From the NCBI GenBank assembly GCA_021521415.1, contig JAIQDT010014618.1, forward strand, positions 1 through 64,000: a DNA stretch of 64,000 nucleotides. Direction: 5' to 3'. A model generated the notes under the pieces. It saw nothing but the letters and a program-made list of their open reading frames with translations. It was not told the DNA's origin and did no database searches. Position numbers and translations under genes: made by a program. This document shows, one piece after another, positions 37,907 through 55,344 of this stretch (the stretch's first letter is position 1; every line of letters starts with the position of its first letter). This DNA is from Bidens hawaiensis. Taxonomy: Eukaryota > Streptophyta > Magnoliopsida > Asterales > Asteraceae.

Positions 37907-38975
37907 TATCACACCCCCATCTTAGGCCTAGGAGTACGACTCAACAGTTGGTACCATATTTATATATAAATCAGAGTTACGGGTTATTAGCGGAAGACTT
38001 TATAAAACATGTGGATTTAAAGTTAAAATATTTACATTACAAAAAGACGAGACGAAAGTCTCGTTTAGATTTACTTGTTTATAAGTTTAACAAAAACATC
38101 ATATTTTAATATTTAAACAAAATATCCGAGCCATCGAATTCTTGAGCCCTTCGTCCTTCAAGTTTATTCTTGGTTACCTGCAAAATGTTATAAAAATACG
38201 TCAGCAATAATTGCTGGTAAATATGCTGACGCTAAAAATATTTTCCTTTACTTTGTCACCCCTCGAGGGTTAAGCAAGCCTTGGCCCATCTTGGCTTAGG
38301 AATAACAAAGTTAAAACATCATTATAAACTCGAGTCTCTACACTAGGTCACCCTAGCAAAACACCGCAACGTTTCGACGTACTTAGGTACCATAAATATA
38401 CACAAGGTCATTCTCACTCGAACATACATTGGTTCAGGCCATCGTGGCTGGAGGTCGTGACCAAGCGTGGTGCGATGTGCCCACCGCATTTAACCACATA
38501 TGTAAGAATCCAGACAAATGTATACTACAGCCTGAGGGCTAGGCTTTTACTCTTATTCATAATGTTTTTAGAGACACTTGGTCTCATGTAGATTTTTACA
38601 CATAACACATTTGTTTGTTTGAAAACAAGTTTATAAAAGTGGGGCGTATTCACCTTTTCAAGTGGGATCAGCTTCCAACACCGTCCTTGAGTCTTTCTCT
38701 TGCTATCTCGCACCTATAGTACGAGTATAACTTTTATTAGTCGGATATACAATCCGGCTTAAGACCTTTAGTCTTTATTTATCTCGATGAACCTTTAGTT
38801 CAATATTCTTTTACTTTAAATTTAACCTTTAGTTAAAAAAGTAATATTTATAAACCTTTAGTTTGTTATAAAAAACCCTATGTTTCTTCTTCTTTAAGAA
38901 ACGTACTCTTTTCTTTTATTATTTAAGAATACTCATTACGCTTAAATAATATTTATAACAAAGAATATTTATATA

Positions 38976-39009
<34 letters not shown>

Positions 39010-39954
39010 GTATACAAATATATATTTCTTTTTCTTTCTTTCTTTTCTTTTCTTTGTTATTTATTTTCTTTGAGATATCGAGTATAATTTCGCTTGGGGT
39101 ATTAACCCTTTATAATATTTTATTAATATTTTAGTCGGGCATTATGCCTACCTTTACTTGGCTTAAAATCCCTAGATACTCGGGCATCACTTTGACGCCG
39201 CTTGATCAACACTCCTTCCTCGTACAATCTTTCTCCTCACTTTGGCACGCTTCTCGAGGCACCAACACTTCACGGCACACACTTCGAGATGATCGTCGGG
39301 ATGTAAAAACAGCATCACCTTCTTGTTTGGAACGTCGTCGGGGAGTGGTACGAAAATCGAGGTATGGCACGGGAATCGAGGAATCGTGCACGGTTTTCGA
39401 GGTGGATCAATGGCGCGAACTTCGAGGTGTAGAGAGATGTTTATAGAGAGAGTTATAAGCTGAATTTGGTGTGAAAATATGAATGCCCGAAGCTGCTATT
39501 TATAGGCATAAATTTGGATCCCATCGCGGTACGCGATGGGTTCCTTGGCTGGTCCGTCGCGTGGCGCGACGTAGGCCTGGCCAGTCACACACTAGACCTT
39601 CCACGTGGTGACACGTGGCAGGCGTTACGCCGCGTGGCGGATGTGTTGCCACATGGCGGCAGATGATGCCACCGTGTGCCGCGTGACACACGTGTCACAA
39701 CGTGTCAGACCACGTCATCGCCGTACGCGATGACATTGGTCAACAGCGATCGCGTATCGCTGTTGACCCTTCCAGAAGCTTTGACCAATCCCCTTCGCGT
39801 ATCGTGATGGACTGGTCTTTTGTCCCCATCGCGTAGCGCGATAGGACGAAAAACAGATTTTTCACTTTTCACCTTGGAGTTAGGAAATTGGCAGAATTGA
39901 TCCCTATACTTTGGAAAGTTGACATTTTTGGCCCGAAATTTCCGTGATGTTACA
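37907..39954 (-). mobile_element. Solo LTR, family B (2.0 kb)
   Basis: Read on the minus strand it starts TGTAACATCACGGAAAT and ends GGGGGTGTGATA. It is flanked by GTAGT on both sides (37902-37906, 39955-39959). It lies in the copia fragment 84 bp from the family A LTR. Its start resembles family A (TGTAACATCCCGAAAT), so the two are distantly related. The U3 part (39510-39850) contains repeated palindromes on CATCGCG-TA-CGCGATG. A (CA)n tract lies at 38979-38998 and is followed by a short TA tract. Confidence 0.88.
39514..39846. repeat. Reiterated CGCGATGG palindromes in the family B LTR
   Basis: Four to five inverted motifs of the type CCATCGCGGTACGCGATGG occur within 330 bp: about 39521, 39556 (GTCGCGTGGCGCGAC), 39714 (CATCGCCGTACGCGATG), 39745 (AGCGATCGCGTATCGCT), 39797 and 39829. 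Each could form a small hairpin in DNA or RNA. The motif is confined to this LTR in the window. Confidence 0.65.
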
Positions 39955-40442
39955 GTAGTAGAGTCCCCTGGGTTGGCAATAGGTGGGTTTTGAGAGGAGG
40001 GTTTGTGAGGAGTGTTATGGAGGTTCAACCAAATGGATGGATGTGGTGGTTCGGACAGGAATATATACGGGTCCGATGTCGGTTTGGTGGTTTTGGAATA
40101 TGGGAAAACGGTTTCGTCAAAGATTACATGTCGGGAAGTAATCACTTGACGGGTTTTTAAATCGAGGCACCGGTACCCGTGGTGGTTTGGTGGATATCCG
40201 AGGAAGACGCATGCATTTGACCGGTGTTCAAGTTTATGTATCATGGTGGATGGTTTGAGTGGATAGCATAGGCAGCCAAACACTCGAAGATGAGTGTAGG
40301 ATGGTTGACGGTTATATAGGATTGTGGTTGGGTTGTTGAGGTTACTTGGTTTGTTCGGTAGGATGTTTGAAAGGTAGGTTGTTGTTTCAAGAGCATAGTG
40401 CCAATAGGTGTTTGGTAGGTTGGATTGAGCAAGAAGAGTGCG

Positions 40443-41170
40443 AACCAGTTCACCAAGACCCTTGACAAAAATCTTGCTACTACTTTGTTCAAGATGCTAC
40501 TCAAGTACAGACCGGAAGACAAAGCGGCAAAGAAAGAACGTCTTTTGAAACGAGCTCAAGCCGAGTCAGAAGGGAAACAGGTTGAAACCAAGAAACCAAT
40601 TGTTGTGACGTATGATCTGAACCAGGGCCGGCCTAGGGGTGTGGCCGGGTAGTCTACGGCCACAGGCCCAACACCCCGCTATGCCCGAAAAAAAATTTTA
40701 GAAATTTTTTTATGCATTTTTTTAAAAAATAAATTATGTATAATCAATGTTTTAACATAATTTCATAACCACTAGATTGGTCTAGTGGCAAAAAGGTAAG
40801 ACATCTAACCAAGAGGTTGTGGGTTCTAGTCTTAGTTAAGACATTTTTATGTTTATTTTTATACATAAGTTTTTAACACAACTCAAATCATAACTAAATA
40901 GTAAGTAAGCCACTTAAAATAAAATTGTTTAAACCCAAAAAAAATGTTTCTTTTACTTAAGGCCTAAAAAAATTTTCGCCTTTGGCCCAAAAAAAATTTC
41001 ATCTTTTCAGAGCCGGCCCTAGTCTAAACCACGTCACATACCTAATTGAGCAGAACAAGGCACAGTTGGTGATCATTGCTCATGATGTTGATCCGATTGA
41101 ATTGGTTGTCTGGCTTCCACCACTCTGCAGAAAGATGGAAATCCCATACTGCATCGTTAAAGGGAAATCA
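40443..41170 (+). pseudogene. 60S ribosomal protein L7a (eL8) fragment, split by a MITE
   Basis: The frame at 40443-40623 reads [20 protein letters not shown] and continues through [19 protein letters not shown] to [10 protein letters not shown]. The frame at 41024-41170 continues with [19 protein letters not shown], then [23 protein letters not shown]. Together they are the central part of RPL7a, the eL8 protein of the large ribosomal subunit. The N-terminal third and C-terminal third are absent, so this is a captured or retroposed fragment and not a gene. It directly abuts the copia fragment (opposite strand) at about 40440. Near-intact reading frame outside the insertion suggests fairly recent capture. 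Confidence 0.92.
40624..41022. mobile_element. hAT-like MITE with a tRNA-like core
   Basis: This 399-bp insertion starts AGGGCCGGCCTAGG and ends GAGCCGGCCCTAG, so it has a short inverted GGGCCGGC end. It is flanked by TCTGAACC (40616-40623) and TCTAAACC (41023-41030), an 8-bp duplication with one mismatch, typical of hAT elements. At about 40782-40836 the inside has box A-like TGGTCTAGTGG and box B-like GGTTCTAGTC about 35 nt apart, resembling a tRNA or SINE head. Confidence 0.75.
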
Positions 41171-41568
41171 ACTAACAATATTATCTATATTTAATTGATA
41201 TACATGCCAACTATACAATATCTATTATTTAGTTCCAATCTTTATTTTTCATCTTATTCATCTTCAAAGTTTACTCCAAATCTTCATCATCTTCATAATA
41301 TTCATCACCATCAACGGTAGATTCTTTTGGTGTTTTGTTTTCCATCATAACATCTAAAAAAACACATATAATTGTATTAATATTTAAGTAAAAACACATA
41401 TCGGTTCGGTTCGTTTTTTTTCGGTTTTTTAAAAATGGAAAACCGAAACCGAAAATTCGGTTTTTCAAAAAAACAAAAAGTTAACCGTCGGTTAATAATC
41501 CGGTTCAATTTTTTCGTTTAATTCGATTCTGATTCGGTTAATTCGATTTTCTATTCACCCCTAGACCC
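41171..41568. mobile_element. Short-motif element (CGGTTCGG type), one end visible
   Basis: 41400-41560 is made of imperfect TTCGGTT/AACCGAA motifs. The right end read on the other strand begins CTAGGGGTGAATAGAAAA, matching the TAGRGSTGYA-like ends of the other tracts. The left end is not resolved. The AT-rich part before it (41270-41345) reads on the minus strand as an acidic 25-residue tail that I do not recognise. Confidence 0.45.
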
Positions 41569-41722
41569 TGGTGGTGGGTTTGTAACAAATGTTTCTGGAA
41601 TTTTAAAAATCTCTCTTTTAAAGGGACATTTTTGAGGATTTTTCTTAGGTTAATATACACCATTAAAACTTTGAAATTATTATTTATCATTATATGTGTC
41701 TTGTTTTCCCACACGATTATTA

Positions 41723-42235
41723 TCTATAATATATATAAATGAAAACATACAAATCTTATGTGTCGCGATGTTTTCGCTCCTCCTTTTTTGAAGTCACCAG
41801 ATTTACTTGATTTTTTAAATGGAGGATTCTCATGCATTTGACCCGAATTCACGGGTATAAGTCTCATCAAACTCAAATATTTCTTAAACGAGTTATAACA
41901 TCTCATTAAATTAAAAACTAATTTCATCAAATATTTGATATAAAAATCCTATAAAGTAGGGATCTACCAATAATTAATATACGATTTATTTTAATTTATA
42001 TATTATTTATAATTAAAAAACCAATTTTATAGTAAAAAAACAAACTGGTCTTGGATCTTATCAAACTCTTATATCTTTTAAACCGAGTTATAACATCTCA
42101 TTTATTTATGAAACAATTTATCATGAAACCATTAGTATATTATTAACTTTCATACAATAAAAAATAATAATTCAAAAAATAAACAAATATTAGAAACAAC
42201 TAATATAAAACAATTCTTACGGAGGATAAAACTAG
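41723..42235 (+). mobile_element. 513-bp non-autonomous Helitron (copy 2)
   Basis: It starts TCTATAATATATATAAA after an A and ends GGATAAAACTAG before a T. It is the inverted relative of the copy at 34857-35465. The 3' hairpin is decayed (CTTACGGAGG). No coding capacity. Confidence 0.75.
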
Positions 42236-42452
42236 TTATACTATATATGATTCGATCATATGCTAATTATTTATAAAACGTGTACATTTTTTTATATATT
42301 TTTTTAAAAAAAAAAAGAAAAGAAAAGAGAATCTTGATGAGAAATTAGTTTCAAGTGTTTTTGGAATATTGAAGTCAAATTGTACAAGGAACCATACAAC
42401 TTTGAAGGTCCTTTGTTTTATTGGATATTCATTCATTCTCTCCGTCAACAAG

Positions 42453-42796
42453 GTACCCTTTTTCCGGTGTTTACTTTTTAACTTTCAACTTATCTTCTTC
42501 ATGTGGGTTTTGTTTCAATTACTTCTTTTAGGTTTTTGATTCATGGGTGTCATCTGTTTGATCAAATCATCATTTTTTCTTGATGATATTTGGGGCTTTA
42601 TTCATGTGGGTCTTGTGATATTTATCTTGATGTCTTATGTTTATGTTTTCTTTGGTTGGTTTAACTGTTAACAAACAATCTTTAACATTAATTCAACACC
42701 AATATGTGAAAAAGGTCAAAACTTTGTTAACTTTCATCATTTTACTACTTGATTTGTCTAATTGTCTTGTATTTCATTGTTGTTCATACTTTTCAG
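42453..42796 (+). other. Probable 5' UTR intron of the SNAP33-type gene
   Basis: CAACAAG/GTACCC at 42452 and TTTTCAG/GGCTCG at 42796 are good donor and acceptor sites, 30 bp before the start codon. The span is T-rich like plant introns. Inferred only from splice motifs. Confidence 0.5.
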
Positions 42797-42826
42797 GGCT
42801 CGTATTATCGTGTATAAAGATCAAGT

Positions 42827-44027
42827 ATGTTTGGGCACAAGAAACCGCAACCTGGTTCCAACCCGTTTGACTCTGATGACGAGATTGACAAACGGTCAAC
42901 CGTAAAACCGTCCAAAAGAACTTCATCTGACCATTCTTCAAATCCCACGAATTCAAACACCGCCGCGCTTTTTGACGATGGTGGGATTAACAAAGGGACA
43001 TCATTTGCATCGAGAAACAAATACAAGAACGATTTTGTTGATTCCGGCGGTTTAGAGAACCAAAGTGTGCAAGAACTGGAGCATTATGCTGCATACAAGG
43101 CTGAAGAGACTACAAAGGCTGTGAATAGTGCGTTAAGAGTTGCGGAGGATATTAGAGAAGGTGCTAAAAACACGTTGATTACGTTGCACCAGCAGGGTGA
43201 GCAGATTAACCGAACTCACATGGCTGCAGCCGACATTGAGCAGGATCTCAGTAGGGTAAATGGCTCGGTTTTGTTTCGTTTGGTTTTCAGCATATATCTG
43301 ATTATTTTGTTTATTTAGGGGGAGAAGCTGTTAGGGAGTCTTGGCGGCATTTTTTCTAGGACGTGGAAGCCGAAAAAGGGTCAGGCAATAAAAGGACCTA
43401 CGATAATTAGAGGTAATTAAGCGTAATTAAGTCATGTGATTAGAATTGTCAATGGGAAAATTTTTAGTGTTTTAGCGAGCTTTGGTGATTTTGCAGATGA
43501 CCCTGATAGAAGAAAAGGTAACCATTTGGAGCAACGAGAAAAACTTGGACTTACAACAACTCCAAATAAGGGACCGTCATGTTCAAGAACTCCACCTCCT
43601 GAATCTGCGGATGCAATGCAGAAAGTTGAGGTATTATAATTATCCTCGAAAGTCATGAGCTTTTTGAACCTTCGACTGACGATTGTTCTTGTGAAAAAAA
43701 GTTGTCTTTTTGTCTTTGAATTCTCACAAACATCCATTAACAGTATGAGAAAGCAAAACAAGACGACGGTCTGTCTGACTTGAGTGACATATTGGGAGAA
43801 CTTAAGGAAATGGCTGTTGACATGGGTTCTGAGATTGAGAGGTTAGCGTTTTCTACGAGGTTATTAATGTCATGTTTGAAAAGTTTAAAGGTTGAATGTT
43901 TTCTGAAAGTTGGTTCATATTGTGCAGGCAAAACAAAGCCCTGAATCCTCTTCAAGATGATGTTGATGAGATCAATTTTAGAGTGAAAGGCGCCAACCAA
44001 CGTACTCGCCGCCTGCTTGGAAAATAG
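42827..44027 (+). CDS. SNAP33: SNAP33-type Qb+Qc SNARE protein
   Basis: Five exons join in frame: 42827-43255, 43319-43412, 43497-43630, 43744-43841 and 43928-44027. All junctions are GT-AG, giving 284 aa. The N-terminus MFGHKKPQPGSNPFDSDD is typical of plant SNAP25 homologues. A Qb SNARE helix covers about residues 78-145 (ELEHYAAYKAEETTKAV to IEQDLSR). A Qc SNARE helix fills the C-terminus (YEKAKQDDGLSDLSDIL through GANQRTRRLLGK). The linker holds a basic stretch (WKPKKGQ). These proteins supply two helices to plasma-membrane SNARE complexes in secretion, cell-plate formation and defence exocytosis. Like plant SNAPs generally it lacks an obvious transmembrane segment. The gene converges with the DEAH helicase gene; the stop codons are 455 bp apart. 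Confidence 0.93.
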
Positions 44028-44482
44028 ATCCTGCAGTGATTTCAGTTGCCGATTCTTAAAACGATAATTGTGCTATGTTAAAACTTAACTCCTTACTGTT
44101 GTTGATTACTTTGTTATGTACTGCTTGTTAGTTGTTATGGTTAATCAGGGTTGACTTTTTTTTATTTGTCAATCTCATTATATGAGTTGAATGGATTAAG
44201 GATATTTTGTCTGAATGTCTTCTATCAATTAGCCTGAAATCACTTATTGATTTCACATGAGTTTTCATCTACAACATGACTCAACTGCGATTTCAAATTT
44301 AACCGATTTCACATAAGAATTTGTCTGTATTAAAGTTGGTTTAACAACAATCACGTCTAGCAATAGGATTAGCGGTAGCATTAGGGTGCCTAAAACTCCT
44401 CATCAACAGTCTTACACAAGATATACAAAATTGTATTTACAAAATCTCATTCCTTAACATCTCCATTGAATAAATACCGTAC
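44028..44482. other. Shared 3' UTR space of two convergent genes
   Basis: The 455 bp between the stop codons must hold both 3' ends. AT-rich, with no repeat recognised. Confidence 0.6.
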
Positions 44483-51816
<7,334 letters not shown>

Positions 51817-52426
51817 ATCTAACTACATTCAAAAGACACCAAAACACAATTATACAGCAAATAATAGCCATATAGCAAGACAGACACAAAAAAGTATTGA
51901 CAATAATGCAATAATCAAAATCCATAACATCAGTAAATCATGTAAGCAAAAGCTGGTCTGGAGACGTTGAATTTTACTATTTAGAGCATTCAAATTGGAG
52001 CCTTCAGCTCAAAAACCTCCAACATCCAACTCTCTCGCTCTCTATCTTACTAACAAAGAATTATATTATTATTTTTCCTCTTTTTGACGCGCTCACAACA
52101 AATTCTAGAAAGTTGAATAAGAGCCTCTAAAAATAGAGGTGTACTTTAGTTTTCTATACTTTTTTTCTATTGTAGACAATCCAATGGGGGTGTTCTAGTC
52201 ATTTACTCTGTATTTTCCTCTACATTATACAGAAAGTATTGGATAGACTCCAATGTGCATGCTCTAAGAAGGTCAAATTTGGTTTCTCAAGAACAATCAT
52301 CTCCAATTGTTTAATTCACTCTTTCACTAATTCTCACTGCTCCTCTCCTCAATACTTGTTAGGCATGTTTCTCTTAGAAAACAAGTTAAAAAAATCAACA
52401 TACTTCCATGAAATTTCAGTTACAAA

Positions 52427-53165
52427 TAGAGCTGTATACAAACTGAACGTTCAGCGAACAATTCGTGAACCGGGAGGTTCATATAAGTTCACTCGTTAAT
52501 AAATGAACGAACACGAACTTGCTTCGTTTAGAAAAATTAACAAACATGAACAGAGGTCGCGTTCGTTCATTTGTGTTCATGAACGTTCGGTAATTTTTTC
52601 ATTTATGTTCGTTTACGTCCCTTTGTTTATGTTCGTTAGTTAAAGGTTTGTTTCATATATTTAGTATTTAGTAGAATAGGCTTTGCGATTCAAAAAGGGG
52701 ATAGCGGCGCAGCTTGTTGCTCGCTTACCCATTATCCAGATGTAGCTCAGTTTGTGTTATATATAAATTTAACTGAAAAAAAAAAAAAAAAAAGAGTAAT
52801 TTTTACCAAAATATATTTTCTCAATATTTTATTTGTAATAACAAACCTAACATTTAAATATAAATTCTATAACTTTATTGTTTATGTTCAGCTCGTTTCG
52901 TTAAAGGTAGGTTTGTTTGTTTGTTTTATTAAGTCTTCCTTCAACTAACAACAAATCTAACTCGTGCTTCATTGACATTACTAAAATAAAACCACCAATT
53001 GGAGGATGATTATTACTATTATTATCTCAAGTTCTTAACTTAATACTTAATTAAGTTGATTATAATACTGTTTTTTTTATTTAAATAGTACATGTTCGTG
53101 AACAAGTTTAATGCTAAACAAACGAACATGATCAAGGCTTCATTCGGTTCGGTAGTTTACAGGAT
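52427..53165. mobile_element. Short-motif element (GAACGAAC type) in the helicase 5' UTR intron
   Basis: It begins TAGAGCTGTATACAAACTGAA and is followed by degenerate GTTCGTT/GAACGAA reiterations. The right side (CGGTAGTTTACAGGATA) read on the other strand gives TATCCTGTAAACTACC, an imperfect inverted match. An A18 tract lies near 52779. No target duplication found, so borders are approximate. Confidence 0.45.
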
Positions 53166-53243
53166 AGGGAGCTAATTATCCTAATAATAATGCGAAATAT
53201 TAAGGAATTTGATTCACAGCAGTGGACATACAGACATACATAC

Positions 53244-53245
<2 letters not shown>

Positions 53246-53292
<47 letters not shown>
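53246..53292. repeat. (TAA)n microsatellite
   Basis: About 15 TAA repeats within the inferred 5' UTR intron, close to its donor site. Confidence 0.9.
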
Positions 53293-53293
<1 letters not shown>

Positions 53294-54349
53294 CTGAATC
53301 TGAAAACGAAGATGAGTTGATTTCTAACCTGTAATTTGGATTTCGATGAACAAAAACCCTAATTAATTCCAGCAGCAGGATCTCGAATTTGTTAGTAATA
53401 GGATTTATTAACCGACCCGAAACCTTATTATTATTCTAGTTGCGATTAATATGAGCCTCGTTTCTTTTGAAGACCCGCGTAAGTTATGGGCCTATAGCCA
53501 TATATGTATAAGAGTTCGATAATTTTAATTGCTTTTAAAATATTTTTAAACTAGGTTCGTACCCATGTTACACACGGGTTGACATTAGATATGTAACAAA
53601 ATGTATATAAACTACCATACAATATCATAATATATATAATAAACCATAAGATATCATCAAATTTACAACCCAAAATATATCATATATCACTATATTTGAG
53701 ATATAGATAAGAATATTGTCTACATAAAAACTTACTAGCTACACAAACTTAAGTTTATAACAAAAGTCATGACAAATATATAGATGTTAACATTCTTATA
53801 CCGACATGATATTCAAAATTTCCGTCATCAAAACAGAATCATCATGCACTAAAACCTGAAAAAGACAAACAAACCATGGAAGTCAATTAACTATTAACAA
53901 AAAGGTTACTAACATATATCATAAAGACTAAATGTAAACATAAATATGTATATACTTTTGTTATAATACACACAAAATGTGAAAATGTAACACAACACAA
54001 CTTTATAGTCACAACAAATGCATCAAATGGTTAAAAAAAATCATAGAATTTTGAAACTATAATATTATTGTAACAAACATATTAAACATAAGAACTACAA
54101 CAATAGAAGATCTAAACATGTGAATTCAACTTACCAAACATCATATTCATCCACAATCCACCAACAAAACAAAACTGCCATAACAACCTACAAAACAAAA
54201 AAATAAACGATTTTAGCAGTTTATTGTACGTTTTAGGAATTTATATTTATAAATTAATGTAATAACATAATCAACCAAAACATAGCAAACAATAAACTAA
54301 ATATTTAGACTAACTAAGTAAATAAACAACTTATTGAATAATTGTTACC

Positions 54350-54877
54350 TTAAACTTCAACATCAGAATCCAAATAACTTTGTAAATCATCAAAATCGGA
54401 CTCATAATTTTGACAATCTAACAACCATTTCACTTTCTGACCGACCTCCTCTTCCAAATCAAAATGTGCCCTGTGTTTTCTCTCATTCGAAAGCTTCAAC
54501 TCATCCAAATCTCTTAATAGGAAAAGATCATTGGATTGCAAAATTGTATTTGGCATAACAATCTTCTGTTGGCCGTTGACATACTTTATAACAACTAAAT
54601 TCTGGAAAGGATAAAAATACCACTCACTAACATTGACAACCGGAAGAACCTCTTGATCATGTTGTAAAATATCTTCTCGTATAGCATTCATCAGCGAGTT
54701 CTCTTCATCAGTTAGAACTACTTTTCGATTGCCAGCGGCGAAGATTTGGTACTTGTTGAGAATTCCAAAAGACATAACAGAGTGGATGTTATACTTGTAA
54801 ATTACGGAAATATCACTGATAAGGAACTCATATCTGTTGTAATCGGTGGAAAATTTCCAGTTAACAATTGTCGACAT
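54350..54877 (-). CDS. Helitron-linked 175-aa protein of unknown function
   Basis: An uninterrupted minus-strand ORF starts MSTIVNWKFSTDYNRYEF and ends in an acidic tail (SDFDDLQSYLDSDVEV). It lies between the RepHel C-terminus and the Helitron 3' end, in the same orientation as RepHel. I see no signal peptide, transmembrane segment or known motif. It does not look like the RPA-like proteins that many plant Helitrons carry, though I cannot run a profile search. The segment SNDLFLLRDLDELKLSN and the following HFDLEEEV-KVKWLL part recur in decayed form in the Helitron at 22-24.6 kb. This shows that the coding block is a stable part of this Helitron family and not a random frame. It is the only undamaged ORF of the element. 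Confidence 0.65.
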   Translation of the reverse strand: MSTIVNWKFSTDYNRYEFLISDISVIYKYNIHSVMSFGILNKYQIFAAGNRKVVLTDEENSLMNAIREDILQHDQEVLPVVNVSEWYFYPFQNLVVIKYVNGQQKIVMPNTILQSNDLFLLRDLDELKLSNERKHRAHFDLEEEVGQKVKWLLDCQNYESDFDDLQSYLDSDVEV

Positions 54878-55344
54878 TGTTGAAGAAGACGAAAATTGTT
54901 TGGTGTTTGATTGAAGAAGTTAGGGTGTGATTGTTCATCTTTAAAAACCGTATAAATTAATAAAAATTAATGGCTGTTTATTGAATCAAGAAAACTAATT
55001 ATTAACCCTATAGTTTCAGACTGTTTTTAAACATTATACCTATGTTTTTTTTTAAATACAAAATCTGGTAAATAGATATAATCCAATACATATCAAATAA
55101 GTTAGCCTACAAATATAAAGTTTAATCAAATATCGTATAAATATTTTTTTTTAACATTAATTTCCTAAAATATACTGAGTACAAGATAAAAGAGAAACAT
55201 AAAAAATAAGAAAAAATAATGGATGATTAACAAACAAACATATACCTATAGTTAGACATAAAATAATTAACACAATCCTTTTATAATAAAAAGTTAAATG
55301 CAATTATAACTGTTGAAACATAAACGAAAATGAAATGTAAAAAC

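Larger units (their letters stand above)
35948..40440 (-). pseudogene. Ty1-copia polyprotein fragment, split by two solo LTRs
   Basis: Three minus-strand pieces, 40440-39955, 37906-37823 and 35987-35948, join in one frame once the two LTRs and one target-site copy of each are removed. The first piece is the end of a copia integrase region: [18 protein letters not shown], then VFGCLCYPLKPSTMIHKLE, CVFLGYPPNHHGYRCLD and SRHVIFDETVFP. The next part is a Pro/Thr/Ser-rich linker (PIIPINEPVSPNEP). It ends in a stop before any reverse transcriptase, so it is a truncated relic with no LTRs of its own visible. The left boundary of the piece abuts a ribosomal-protein fragment on the opposite strand at about 40440. 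Confidence 0.85.
51823..53329 (-). other. Helicase 5' UTR exon end and 1.5-kb 5' UTR intron
   Basis: On the minus strand TTACAG/GTTAGAAA at 53329 is a donor after a likely untranslated exon (about 53329-53400). GAATGTAG/TTAGAT at 51823 is an acceptor six bases before the ATG. The intron contains a short-motif element (52427-53165) and a (TAA)n tract. The promoter would lie between about 53400 and the Helitron end at 53551. Confidence 0.55.

Noticed and set aside
40782..40836. tRNA gene
   Set aside because: Box A and B are present but the arms do not form a full cloverleaf with a paired acceptor stem, and the sequence lies within a MITE.
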